Shown here: in pieces, positions 43,360 to 54,869 of the stretch | Position numbering within the stretch: the stretch's first letter is position 1 | Layout: each line of letters begins with the position of its first letter | From: Odontocerum albicorne | Taxonomy: Eukaryota > Arthropoda > Insecta > Trichoptera > Odontoceridae | Length of the DNA stretch: 64,000 nt | NCBI GenBank assembly: GCA_949825065.1 | Contig: OX463859.1 | Location: 26,553,847-26,617,846 of the forward strand | Reading direction: 5' to 3' | Position numbers and translations under genes: made by a program | The notes under the pieces: model-generated | The model's database searches: none | Told to the model about the DNA's origin: nothing | What the model saw: only the letters and a program-made list of their open reading frames with translations

Positions 43360-43760
43360 ATGCTGGACGCATTTGAGAGGAGAGTGTTACGTAAAATCCT
43401 AGGGCCTGTGATCGATGGCGAAACCTAGAGAATAATATACAATGATGAGCTGTATAAAATCTATAAAGCTCTCAGGCTCTCTATACATGCCAGACTGAGC
43501 AGGCTGAGATGGGCTGGGCATGTGCAGAGAATGCCGTCATCACGGGTACCTAAGAGGATCCTTGAGGGGCATCCGGGCGGAAGAAGAAAGGTCGGTAGAC
43601 CCAGGCTGCGATGGGAGGATGAGGTGAAAATGGACGCGGCCCAACTACTACAAGTGACAGATTGGAAGGCCGCGGCGGGAGACAGGAGGAGCTGGAGGCG
43701 AGGATTGATGGAGGGCAAGGCCCGATATGAGCTGTAGAACCATCGAAGAAGAAGAAGAAA
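43360..43760 (+). pseudogene. LINE-G C-terminal end, one stop codon
   Basis: A single frame reads MLDAFERRVLRKILGPVIDG, ET, stop, RIIYNDELYKIYKALRLSI, HARLSRLRWAGHVQRMPSS, HPGGRRKVGRPRLRWEDEV, DWKAAAGDRRSWRRGLMEGK. RLRWAGHV.RM and GRP.LRW.D are the standard tail of another LINE lineage. The stop is the TAG at a position where Trp is expected, so a single base change silenced it. The tail is GAAGAAGAAGAAG. It is much GC-richer than its surroundings, hence a recent arrival. Confidence 0.8.
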
Positions 43761-43867
43761 ATTAATTTACCTAATTTCGTTTATTTAACTATCCATTGGT
43801 ATATCGTGGGTGTTCCCATTCCCTATGGCTATCTAGTTTCTATCTGGTCATGATTGTTTTTTTTTTT

Positions 43868-44030
43868 TATAGAATATATATAATTAAAGTCATAGGTATC
43901 CTTATACCCCCGAATGTTAGGTGAAACAAAATGCCTGTGTCATTCGAGGGGAGTAGCACAACGCGGGGCATGAACTGGCAATCTTCCTCACTGAAGTGCA
44001 GATCAGTACCGCTCGGCCATGGCATACTAA
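43868..44030 (-). mobile_element. SINE-A head fragment
   Basis: AAAGTCATAGGTATCCTTAT, CCCCCGAATGTTAGGTG, TCATTCGAGGGGAGTAGCAC and the head ending GCTCGGCCATGGCA, all reversed. Confidence 0.6.
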
Positions 44031-44034
44031 GCTT

Positions 44035-44180
44035 CAATCTTCTCCCTATTGTACTTTTTGCAGACATCTGGATCAATTCACAGATCACATTATGAAGTGC
44101 TGCAATAATAATCGAGCCAATAATTTCCGAATCAATTTCCACTTACACTTACATCAACCCATCTACGGACCGATTGACTA
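44035..44180 (+). pseudogene. Possible LINE CCHC-type tail fragment
   Basis: Plus strand reads YTKLQSSPYCTFCRHLDQFT, DHIMKCCNNN, with spacing C-X2-C-X8-H-X4-C, as found after the RNase H or RT domain of several LINEs (C..C....E...H....C). Only this motif supports the call; the following codons to 44397 are Tyr/Phe-rich and unconvincing. Confidence 0.35.
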
Positions 44181-45044
44181 ATCCGATCTAGTGGCGTCAA
44201 AGGATAGTTTTATTTCATTCGAAATTTTTTGTGAAAGAACTGGCAACTTGCAAGGCATTTCGAACTCTAGGCTTAAGTCGATTTATCAATATATTTACTC
44301 CAATTCAAATTATTTTCCATACCTCACGATGTTAGGCATTAAGACTTTTTTCATTACTATTTTTTCCCCACTCAAATGTGTCGCTACCGGAGAATAAGTC
44401 CCTTTGGGTGGTTTCTATTTCATCATTACGTGACGTCGCGCTCATTAAAAAAAAATCGTTCTTCTAGTGTAGATGGCCCTGGATAGATTTTTTGTCTCCC
44501 AAACATCATGGGTGGTGATGGGATCGTACTAAACTATGTAACTATCCAAATTACTTCAAAAATAGTTAAATTCTAAAAAACAAAGTACTGCTTTTCGAAT
44601 AACCAAAGGAGGAAAATACAAATACCCGCATAGCTTAAATTTGTATGTATACGAAAAGGTTCTTTTTTGCCGTGATATAGAAATTAAACTCGCTACCCTA
44701 TTTCTGAAAAATTTTAAATATCATATGATGATGTTCAGGTATTTCTGTGATGTTCGAGAACTTTTTAAATTGGATACCCTGAAATTGTTTTACATAAAGC
44801 CAGGGCATGATAATCACTTTATATTTAATGCTTGAAAGTTTTAACAATGATTAAAATTAAATATTTCATTATATAATTCCACTGGATTTAATTTAATTTA
44901 TTTAATAATATAAAAGACGTGGAAATGCGCACACGGAGAAAAATATATATTGTGTCAATGTACGACATAATTTATGATAACTATTCAGGATTAATGTGAA
45001 CTAAATTATAAGAAGAATAAAAAATGATACGCTGAGGGGATTTG
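44181..45044. other. AT-rich DNA, no gene recognised
   Basis: Frames at 44191-44397 and 44641-44835 have compositions expected of AT-rich chance ORFs. Confidence 0.45.
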
Positions 45045-45260
45045 GAAATGTTAAATGGATGGGTAAAGAAAACTTGACTAGTTTACAATGCAAACGTGAG
45101 TGGCAGCCATGGTAAAGGTCGACCGATAAAAGCATGATTGGATTAAGAGAGTGAAATTTTGAATAAAAGATTAAGAGACGTAGAAAAAGAAGGAACTTAA
45201 GGAGAAAATGTATGAATGTGGAGAAAGCGAAGGAAGTTTGTCGGGAAATAAAAGTTTTGC
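45045..45260 (+). pseudogene. LINE-E C-terminal relic
   Basis: Plus-strand pieces: GNVKWMGKENLTSLQCKREW, then RRRKRRNLRRKCMNVEKAKE, VCREIKV. The closing RRKCMNVE.AKEVC matches the blocks flanking the 39-bp array. Several stops. Confidence 0.6.
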
Positions 45261-45457
45261 ACTCTTCGCTCTCTTATTTGTTTTCCATCCCATGATACAT
45301 TATGTTTAACACTTCAGTAGACTCGATTTTCCTAACCCAATCAGATGTGCTTTGTCTTTATTATTTTTTTAAGAAATAAGTAAAGAAGCTTTATTTATCT
45401 CATAATATCGCATACTTCATTTCTCTTTTCCTTGAGATTTTTTTTTCCTCTTGGGTG

Positions 45458-45985
45458 TGCAAATTAGTTCGGTCCGTTTTTTTTGTGTAAAAATGCATTT
45501 ATTTCTAAACAAAATGAATGAACAGATCAATTAAAGTATTGTGCATCGCTGGCTACTACTTTTTCCCATCTTTCAGGTAATTTTCGAATTCCATCTCGAA
45601 AAAATTACTCGTCTTTTGAGGTGATCCAAGTTTGGAGCCAATTTTCGGTTTCTACGAAAGAAGTGAACCGGTTACCTGCCAAATCGTGCTGCATCCTTCG
45701 GAACAACCAGTAATCAGAAGGAGCCATGCCCGGGGAATAAAGCGGATGCGGTAAAACATCCCATTAAAGCAGAAAATTAAAACCTCCCGCAAATTCTGCT
45801 TGGTTAACACAAAATTCGACATTTTCAACACTGTACAAAACAAGGTTTTTTCATGAAACTCAAAGCGATACAAACTGAATATTATTGGCAGTTTATGTAT
45901 CTTAAAAATTTTCTGATATGAAAAAAATATTTAGACAAGAAGTATAATTTAAATTTTTTGGAAGTATTCCAAATATGCCCAAATT
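45458..45985 (-). pseudogene. Mariner transposon with most of its transposase deleted
   Basis: Minus strand: ATG at 45822 opens SNFVLTKQNLREVLIFCFN, the start of a mariner transposase. Twenty codons later it jumps to VLPHPLYSPGMAPSDYWLFR, MQHDLAGNRFTSFVETENWL, RKLPERWEKVVASDAQYFN, stop, in a shifted frame. SDYWLF holds the third catalytic Asp. About two thirds of the protein, with the first two Asp, is missing. The right end on this strand is GGACCGAACTAATTTGCACACCCAA (45458-45482, shown in two parts in the DNA); the other end is faint near 45970-45985. Confidence 0.85.
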
Positions 45986-46424
45986 ACTGATACTTCCTGG
46001 ATGCTTGCCTCTCAAAAAGTTATACATAGATAAAACTATATTAGTTAATTTATAAGGATGTTCAATAATGAATTCGGTTGTGAAAAAAATATGAAAAATG
46101 CACTGTAATGTGCGGAACACGATGTTTGATAAGAAAAAGGAATGATTAAATTAAGAAACGAAAATTTGGAAGAAAATTTAGTAAGTGCGGTATTAAAAAA
46201 GGGGTGCCAGCAGGGGATTTATTGAAAGTGGGGTTGACTATGAGTACACTGATTGTAGTATTTCTAAAAGAAAAACAGCTGGCTTAAGATTAGGACATTG
46301 AAGAGAAATTTAGACGTGGCGAAAAATAAATTAAAGTCCGTTGAATGCGATAGTTATGAGAAAGTAGTGTAAAGTGTGTTGAATAACTATGCATAAAAGA
46401 ATACACCATAAAGATATAAAGACA
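45986..46424. other. AT-rich DNA, no gene recognised
   Basis: No feature found. Confidence 0.4.
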
Positions 46425-46945
46425 AATATTTATTTATTTTACACATGACAAGAAATAAACATAATTGGTGAAAAAACAACAGGTAATTTAATTTTGACAC
46501 CCCATTTTAATAGATCTGGGTTTGTTGCCTTTGATTTATCGTGTTCCCAGTAAACTAGGCTTTTGTCTGTATCTCACTGAGGATATATAGCTTGAAAAAA
46601 TAAATCGATACTTTTTTTCGATTTTTGGTTATATGAAACCCCTTTGCATATTCTCATCAACCTGACAAACAGTGACACTCGATTACATATGTATCATATA
46701 CATCACGCGAAATCAAACTCCTCACACTTCGTCACTCCAGACGGACCAAAACGTTCATCCTACAATATACCGCACATAATCATAAAAAAATCAACAAAAA
46801 TGCCACACTCAAGAGCCGACACAAACCTTTGCTAAAAGTTATACCTCTTGCAAATCCAAGTACTCAAACTCCTGTTGCAATAACAATCTCGCTCAAATCG
46901 ACTGCCTAAATTGTTTTCCTCCTTTATTGAATTCAGCATGTCATT
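46425..46945 (-). mobile_element. R3 repeat, long copy
   Basis: Reverse of 39540-40065: TTTACACATGACAAGAAATA, CCAGTAAACTAGGCTTTTGT, ACCTGACAAACAGTGACACT, TACCGCACATAATCATAAAA, ATCGACTGCCTAAATTGTTT. Ends at the low-coordinate side with an AAAT-type tail. Confidence 0.65.
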
Positions 46946-47269
46946 CTATGTCATGGAAGCTAAATAGACATATTGCTTTTGGGCAAAAGGTGTTTTAACT
47001 CTAGGAATGATGATCAGTTGCCATATGTGTCATGTGTCTCTGCTGAATCTGCATTTTCCCTTCCTCTCGATGATAGTGCCAGAGATCGGATTTGAAATGT
47101 AAATTGGCTATGTTCAGGACCCGATACTCCCTGAAAAGCTCCACCATGGGATACTGTGCAGAACTGTAATATGGACTGTAAGAAGATGCAGTGTTGGAGA
47201 TAAAGGAGAGAGAGTTGAGAAAATTTACAAAAATAGTTTATACGAAAAGTAAAGAAGAACTAACCCCCT

Positions 47270-47720
47270 CATAAATTTTGTTAAAACCTCACAAAAAGAT
47301 TGTCTCCAAGTGCTTTTTAAAGCTGCACACATATCTCTGATCCTATGAGGCAGACCATTGTATACCACAGGGCCAGCAACGGCAACAAAAACTTTATAAT
47401 AATACCTCTTCTACTCGTATTATATCAATTTAGAACAACCAATTTATCAGATAAAAATAAATCTACCTCAAAGTTCTACTTCTTTCCGGAAGAACGTCAC
47501 CCAGACATAGATTATAAAGATAAAATAAATACATCCCATTAATGGACTTGAATACAAAGAGACAACGTTCGAAAGCAATCTGGCAATATTTATGCCTATC
47601 ATGTATCAACTTAGTAGAGCTGCATTGAGAACAGATTGGAGTCTAGAAATTCGTGAATAAGGCAAACCAGAATTAAAAGAGTTACAATAATCCAGGCTCA
47701 ACACAACAAAATGTTTGATT
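47270..47720 (-). pseudogene. CR1/L2-like LINE C-terminal relic
   Basis: Minus strand from 47705: LSLDYCNSFNSGLPYSRISR, LQSVLNAALLS, stop; then, shifted, HKYCQIAFERCLFVFKSING; then YYYKVFVAVAGPVVYNGLPH, RIRDMCAALKSTWRQSF. SxLDYCNSL..GLP, LQ.VQNAA, FK..NG and AGP..WN.LP..IR are, in this order, the end of CR1/L2-type reverse transcriptase proteins. Several frame breaks. Frames on the plus strand are shadows. Confidence 0.7.
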
Positions 47721-48784
47721 TGTTTCACTTTTGAATCATAAAATAATTAAGTTCCTGTAGGTGTCAAATCAAATTAAAATATAATAAATAAAAAATGAAT
47801 CCTATGGGTGGAAAACAAGCACTATACCAACGAACTAGGAATATTGCTTCAAGACTTTCTTATTTTAATTATTCGTATTGATGATTTAAACGTTGAAGAA
47901 AGCAAAACGAATGAACGAACTATTTAACCATTTTTAATGATTGTAATTGTATAATATATAGAGTGTGCTAGGAGAACGGGTGATTGTGAAGTAAGAATCG
48001 TTCTTTCACAATATATGTCAGATATGCAAATATCTGCGCACGATTGGGAATTACTCGCATGATATCATATTTAAAGCATAAATAAATGCCAGACTATGTT
48101 GTTAGAGATTATATGCATTAAAAAAAATATATTCAAAAGTTAAAAATCATTTATTTCTTTATAATCACTCATTTTCCAGGTTGACTCTGTGTAAATCATT
48201 AGAAGACTATATTTAGTAAAATAACCCTTCAATCAATCATTTTTGAAATCATCTCTGGATAAGTGAAAATAATGACAAGTCGACTCCTGTCATTGACATT
48301 GAATTTAAGGTTAATTATAAGGATATTCACAATACATTAAATTTATAATTATACATCTCTGCAAATGTTTTGCATAGTTAAACTTTGACGTTATAAATTT
48401 CGTATAGATGGCACCCCAACCAACTTTCGTTCAAATTAATCTAATGATTACAGCGAACTAATTTCATGATAGTCAAAATAGATTTTGAAGGGAACACTTT
48501 GAGGAACCGAAGCTTATGAATATAGAGCTGTGAAAGCTGTCAGTCTATTGTTTGTTCTGAGTTTCAAGTTGTTATGTGTATAGATTTATCCCGACAACTC
48601 GACATGTAACAAAGTTTTGAGGCAAGTTCGCTTAACTTGTGTTCAAAGTTCAAATAACTTACGTAATTAAGTGCTGAGGATTTTCTTGGAAAAAAATAAA
48701 CGGGATGTTAAATAGCGACGTGAATTAATGTTTAGTAATTTTGTGAAATAAGTATCGAGAATGGCTGACAAAAGATAATACAGA
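47721..48784. other. AT-rich DNA, no gene recognised
   Basis: No frame or shared repeat over about 1 kb. Confidence 0.45.
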
Positions 48785-49696
48785 GTGATTGATTACATTT
48801 AATACTTTTTTCCGATAAAAGGAAAGAAAGAATTTCCTAACATAGATTTAATTTTTTTTCTCTTTCGGTGCATGCTGTGTAATTTTCCGATAAAAAGAAT
48901 GAAAAAAGTTCTAAAGAAGATTGAATTTTATTACTCTTTTGTTGAATATACTTTGTAATTTTTCTGGTAAGAAGAAAGAAAGGTGTGCCGAACTAATATT
49001 TAATTTGATTACACTGTCGTATATTGTATACAATTTTTTTCCGATATTTTGTGATTCTTTAGTTGTATACTATACTCGTATAATTTTTTCGATAAAAGAA
49101 ATGAAAAGAGTTCCTAAAAAGGCTTGATTTAATTATTTTCTCATTATATACTATGTAATATTTCCGATTTATGGATAAAAACAGGTTCTAAACTATGAAT
49201 ATAATATTTTATTACTCTTTCGTATGTACTATGTGATTTTTTCACTATATGTACTATGTGATTACTCTTTCGTATGTATTCAAATTATGAAAGAAATGAG
49301 TTTCAAACAACGATTAATTGTATAACTCTTGCGTTGTACACGTATACTTTGTAATAGTTCCGATATATGAAAAGAAATTCGTTCTAAACAATGGTTGTAT
49401 TTGATTACTCTTTCGTTGTATACTATGTAATATTTTCGATATATTAAAATAAATAAGTTCTAAACAATGGTTGTATTTTGTAACTCTTTCGCTGTATACA
49501 ATGTAATATTTCCGATATATGAAAAGAAATAAATTCTAAACAATGGTTGTGTTTTATTACTCTTTCGTTGTACACTATGTAGTAATATTTCCGATATATG
49601 AATAAAAATAAATTTTAAACAATGTTCGTATTTTATTACTCTTTCGTTGTATACTATGTAATATTTTCGATATATGAAAATAAATAAGATCTAAAC
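48785..49696. repeat. 76-bp satellite, left part
   Basis: Units read GTTCTAAACAATGGTTGTAT, TTTATTACTCTTTCGTTGTA, TACTATGTAATATTTCCGAT and end in AGAAATAA. The first copies (48785-49200) are the most divergent; order and identity improve towards the hAT insertion at 49697. The array continues at 52604. Confidence 0.9.
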
Positions 49697-49902
49697 CAGA
49701 GGTTCCCAACCCCGTGCCTGCGGGCACCATGGCACCCGCGGAATTATTTTTATTTATTTGTTAGAGTTTAAATTTTTTTGAGTGCCTAGGTTTATTAAAT
49801 ACGTTCGTATGTTTGCGATATTGTATGTATGAGTGGTTCCTTTGCTGACAGTACTTGTCGCAACTTGTCTAGCGGCGAGCCAGACTGCACTCTTCACGCT
49901 AG

Positions 49903-50188
49903 CTTGGAATGGGGAGCGCTATTTGCACATCACTCCTTGTACACGCAGAAAACCCGAAGTGAACGAACGCCACGAACTGAGCCGATGAACGCCGAAGGCG
50001 CCAAAACACATGGCACATGACTCTGACAGCTCTGTCTGTCAGTGAAAGCAATAAGCATGGCACCGACAACCAAACTGACAGTAGTCACGGATTCGTACCG
50101 TCCCGATTGCTTCGGCGATCATCGGCTCACTTCGGGTTTTCGGCGTGTACAAGGAGTGATGTGCAAATAACATTCCCCGCCTGGAACC
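49903..50188. repeat. Subterminal palindrome in the hAT 5' region
   Basis: 49921-49962 (ATTTGCACATCACTCCTTGT onward) and 50129-50170 are reverse complements at 41 of 42 positions. Weaker pairing extends outwards to 49903 and 50188 and inwards to about 50000 and 50108. The spacer of about 107 bp contains a smaller hairpin CTGACAGCTCTGTCTGTCAG (50021-50042 region). It lies between the left terminus and the transposase start. Confidence 0.85.
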
Positions 50189-50487
50189 GCGTTGTTGTCA
50201 TTGTGATTGCGATTGCTACCCCGTTCGGGTCGCGACAGTTAGCTAAGAGACATCTTCGTCTGACGAAACACGAATTAGGAGTTTTGATATTCCTTCTGAA
50301 AAATTTTAACGGGCTAAAAGCGAGGTGCGTAATCTATTACATTAATAAGCGATAATCTATTATGATTCTGGGGATAGTTATAGTCCTTAATACATTTATG
50401 CATATAATGTAGAACAGACGTGCGCTATAACATTGATATTATATTGTAGTTCAATTACTATTTATTTTTTATTTTTTTAGTCCTAAA

Positions 50488-52320
50488 ATGAGTAGACCGA
50501 GTAAAATACAACGAACCTACAATTTTAACACTGACTGGGAGGAATCATATTATTTCGTTAATTTGAAAAATAAATGCGTTTGTTTGTTGTGTGGTAGTAG
50601 TATTGCAGTGCCGAAAAAACATAATGTTGAACGACACTTTCAGACAATTCATGCCACTTTTGATGTGAATTATCCACTTAAATCTGAAGTAAGAAAGAAA
50701 AAAATATGTCAACTAAAATAAAGTCTAACTGCACAACAGACTGTTTTCACTAGACATGTGGAAAATTCTAAAAAGGCCACCATTGTTTCTTTCAAAATTT
50801 CTCACATGCTCGCAAAAAAGAAGAAACCTTTCATTGATGGTGAGTTGTTTAACGAACTATTTTTGACTGGTGCCGATTGTTTGTTCGATAGATTTTCTAA
50901 CAAACGTGAGATTGTCTCAGCAATACAAGACTTACATTTGTCAAATAACACCGTCACTAGAAGAATACATGCAATTTCAACAGACATACAAACTCAGTTA
51001 AAGACTGACTTGGAAATATGTGACTGGTTCTCGCTACAATTTGACGAGTCAACAGATATATCAGACACCGCACAGTTAGCAGTTATAGTGAGAATGGTAT
51101 TTAGTAACTTCACAGTAAAAGAGGATATGTTGCAAATATTACCTATGAAAGGACAGACAAGGGGTGAGGATATTTATAATACATTCAGAACATACGCCAA
51201 ATCAATAAATATGCCTTTGCACAAGCTGTCTGCGATAACCACCGATGGGACACCAGCAATGGTAGGTAAAAACAAAGGATTTATTGCCCTCTGCAAGAAG
51301 GATGAATCATTTTCAAACTTTATGTCCTACCACTGTATTATCCACCAGGAAGCTCTGTGTTGTAAAATATTGCCATTTGAACACGTTATGAAAATAGTTA
51401 CAAAAATAATCAATTCTATTCGAGCAGCTCCTTTGCAACACCGACTTTTCAAGGCCCTATTAGAAGATACTGAAGATAAAGAACATGATCTTATTCTGCA
51501 TACTGAAGTACGTTGGCTCAGTTAAGGAAAGGTTCTTACAAGATTTGTGAGTTTAATTGAAGAAATAAAAACATTTATAAACGATAAAAAGGAAAATTAT
51601 GATGAACTAGCTGACTCTCGCTGGCTGATTGATTTGGGATTTCTCACAGACATCATGGAAAAATTGAATTCTTCAAATTTGGAGTTGCAGGGGAAACACA
51701 AAAACATAGCTGAAATGACAAGCTCTGTAAAGTCATTTAAAGCTAAATTGGATTTGTTGATATCAATTCTCTCGTGCATTTCCCACATATGAAGGATATG
51801 CTAGGTAACAATGAATTAAACGGGTCATTATTTATTAAGCATCTTCAAGTGTTAAAAAAACAGTTTGAAGAGAGATTTTTGCAGTTTACACATATCGAGC
51901 CAATTGTTTCCTTCTGTATCAATCCTTTTACTTGCCAAATAAATGTAATTGAAATGGCCGCACGTATTGCAGATTTTGTTCAAGGTAAGACAGAAGAACT
52001 AGAGTTAGAAATTTTGGGCCTTAAGAATGAAATTTTGCTAAAATCCTTAATATCAGAAGACTTTTGGAATACAGTGGACAGAGAAAAGTTCCCATTTTTG
52101 AAAAAAGCGGCATATAAAATTGAATAATTTTTCGGTTCGACATATTTATGCGAATCATTGTTTTCAAACATGAACTTAATAAAATCAAGATATAGATCTC
52201 GACTCACCGATGAGCATCTTTATGATCGTTTGCTAACAGGATTATCTGCTATCGTCATACTCTCCTAATTATGAGTATGAGGCACTGGCCAATGATATGC
52301 AATGCCAAAGATCACATTGA
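50488..52320 (+). pseudogene. hAT transposase (SCAND3/ZBED-like), broken
   Basis: The protein would be about 610 residues, usual for this group. Start ATG at 50488 follows a C-rich AG (TTTTTAGTCCTAAA). N-terminus: BED-like zinc finger with CLLCGSSIAVPKKHNVERHF and the following IH. Then the catalytic core: WFSLQFDESTDISD (first Asp), ITTDGTPAMVGKNKG (second Asp), SYHCIIHQEALCCK, HTEVRWLS. C-terminal dimerisation part: STYLCESLFSNMNLIKSRYR and LTDEHLYDRL, ending ANDMQCQRSH. Lesions: stops at 50719, 51523 and 52125, a frame change near 51780 and another near 52250. It cannot make active enzyme. Confidence 0.92.
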
Positions 52321-52603
52321 CATATTGATATTATATTTTTTTATAAAATGTTTTCTTTGTATTTGTGTTTTTTGTTTACGTTTTGTAAATACATTTCTTT
52401 GTGTGTATGCAATTTGAATAGTAATTTTATTATTTTGAAACATTTTTGTTTATTATTTATTAATAAATTATGAATATAAGAAAATAAATTATGGGAAAAT
52501 GACAAGTTATGGAAGGAGTTTGTCGATTAAAAATAGGTGGTGCCCGCCACCCTACCGATATTATAGGATGTGCTCTAGAGTACAAAAAGGTTGGGAACCC
52601 CTG

Positions 52604-54110
52604 ATCTAAACAATGGTTGTATTTTATTACTCATTCGTTGTATACTTTGTAATATTTCCGATATATGAATAAAAATAAGTTCTAAACAATGGTTGTATTT
52701 TATTACTCATTCGTTTTATACTATGTAATATTTCCGATATATGAATAAAAATAAGTTCTAAACAATGGTTGTTTTTTATAACTCTTTTGTTGTACACTGT
52801 GTAATATTTCCGATATATGAAAATAAATAAGTTCTAAACAATGGTTGTATTTTATTACTCTTTCGTTGTATACTATGTAATATTTCCGATATATGAAAAG
52901 AAATAAGTTCTTAACAATGGTTGGATTTTATTACTCTTTCGTTGTATACTATGTAATATTTCCGATATATGAAAAGAAATAAGTTCCTAACAATGGTTGA
53001 ATTTTATTACTCTTTCGTTGTATACTATGTAACGTTTTCAATATATTAAAAGAAATAAGTTCTAAACAATGGTTGTATTTTATTACTCTTTCGTTGTATA
53101 CTATGTAATATTTCCGATGTGTGAATACAAATAAGTTCTAAACAATGATTGTATTTTATTACTCTTTCGTTGTATACTATGTAATATTTTCGATATATTA
53201 AAAGAAATAAGTTCTAAACAATGGTTGTATTTTATTACTCTTTCGTTGTTTACTATGTAATATTTTCAATATATTAAAAGAAATAAGTTTTAAACAATAG
53301 TTGTATTTTATTACTCTTTTGTTGTATACTATGTGTAATATTTTCTATATATTAAAAGAAATAAGTTCTAAACAATGGTTGTATATTATTACTCTTTCGT
53401 TGTTTACTATGTAATATTTTCAATATATTAAAAGAAATAAGTTCTAAACAAAAGTTTTATTTTATTACTCTTTCGTTGTATACTATGTAATATTTCTGAT
53501 GTATGAAAAGAAATAAGTTCTAAACAATGGTTGTATTTTATTTTTCTTCCGTTGTATACCATGTAATATTTCCGATATATGAATAAAAATAAGTTGTAAA
53601 CAATTATTGTATTTTATTACTCTTTCGTTGTATACTTTGTGATTTTTCCGATTTATGGGAAGAAAAAAGATCAAACTAAGATTGTATTTTATTACGCTTT
53701 CTTACATTGTACACTGTATTTTTTTTCGATTTATGGAAAGAAAGGAGTTTTGAACAATTATTGCATTTTTTTATCCTTTCGTTTTATACTTTGTAATTTT
53801 TCCGATTTATGGGAAGAAAGAAGTTCAAACTAAAATTGACTTTTACTAAGCTCTCTTAAATTGTACACTTTGTTTTTTTTTTTCGATATATGGAAAAAAA
53901 ATAAGTTCCGAAAAAAGCATGAATTTTATGACTCTTTCGTTGTACTATAATATACTATGTAATTTTCCGATACATGGAAACATTGATGTTCCAAACATTT
54001 TTTGTATTTTATTTCTCTTTTGTTGTATACTATGTATTTTTTTTCTGATTTATGAAGAGAAAGAAGTTCTAAAGAAATAGTGTATTTTATTTATCTCTCT
54101 TACATTATGC
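52604..54110. repeat. 76-bp satellite, right part
   Basis: Successive starts at 52831, 52907 and 52983 give the 76-bp period. Copies from 52604 to 53640 are close to each other; from 53640 to 54110 they diverge and change length (AAAGAAGTTCAAACTAAAAT variants). Together with the left part the array is about 2.4 kb or 32 units. Confidence 0.93.
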
Positions 54111-54869
54111 ATTACAACTATTCAACTCACGGCCATACATTTCAAGGTGTTTTTTTTTGTATAAAATAAAGGATTATAATTAAAAATTGTGAGTGTTATA
54201 TTACAATCTATTAACATATAAAGGAATATATTTACATATTGTGAGGAATATATTAAAATGGATGATTATGTGAGAGGTGATTCTTTATGGCACGTAAATA
54301 TTAAAATTTTACGGCAATATGTTTATCATCAAGTCTTAATAAATCACTTAAAATTAATCTGCACATAAATTAGTAACACAAAATGCATAAGGGAGGATCA
54401 TAGATAAAAGCCAACAATATTTATTTTGTGTCAAACATAAATGATGTAAAATTATTAAACACAAAGTTTGTTGTTTTTTTTTTAATTTGATAGCTTTGAG
54501 ATGGAAACAAAAACATTTTTCGTATGCTTTTTAATTTATCTTACCCGATCCATCATACACAAGCCGCACAAGTAATTTGTATGAACAGGTAATATATCAA
54601 TGCTAGCAACATTGGCCAAATACATCATTGTGTGACGTGCGTCTATTATGTTTGCCATTTTGTTGATATATTTATCAAATTTTTTAATTTTGTTTAAAGT
54701 TGTTAGACAATTTGTTATATATTAAAAAAAAACTAATTTACACTACATTTTTCACATTTTTTGACTTTAATGGGATTTTAGGTCGTTTTCTTCTAGCCCG
54801 GAATTTTTAAGTTCGAATAAATTTTTAATTTAAAAAATGGAAGGGGTTTTTTTTTTTAGTATTAAACGC
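54111..54869. other. AT-rich DNA, no gene recognised
   Basis: No repeat or frame of note. Confidence 0.45.

Larger units (their letters stand above)
49697..52603 (+). mobile_element. hAT transposon, 2907 bp, with perfect 8-bp target duplication
   Basis: Left end CAGAGGTTCCCAACC (49697-49711) and right end GGTTGGGAACCCCTG (52589-52603) are inverted repeats with one mismatch. The octamer ATCTAAAC flanks both ends (49689-49696 and 52604-52611), the hAT signature. The octamer is part of the satellite unit (..TCTAAACAATGG..), so the insertion hit the array. It carries one broken transposase gene and a 5' part much richer in G+C than the satellite. Confidence 0.95.

Noticed and set aside
49829..50355. 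Two plus-strand ORFs inside the hAT 5' region
   Set aside because: They overlap the long palindrome and have no transposase motif. The real coding start is at 50488.
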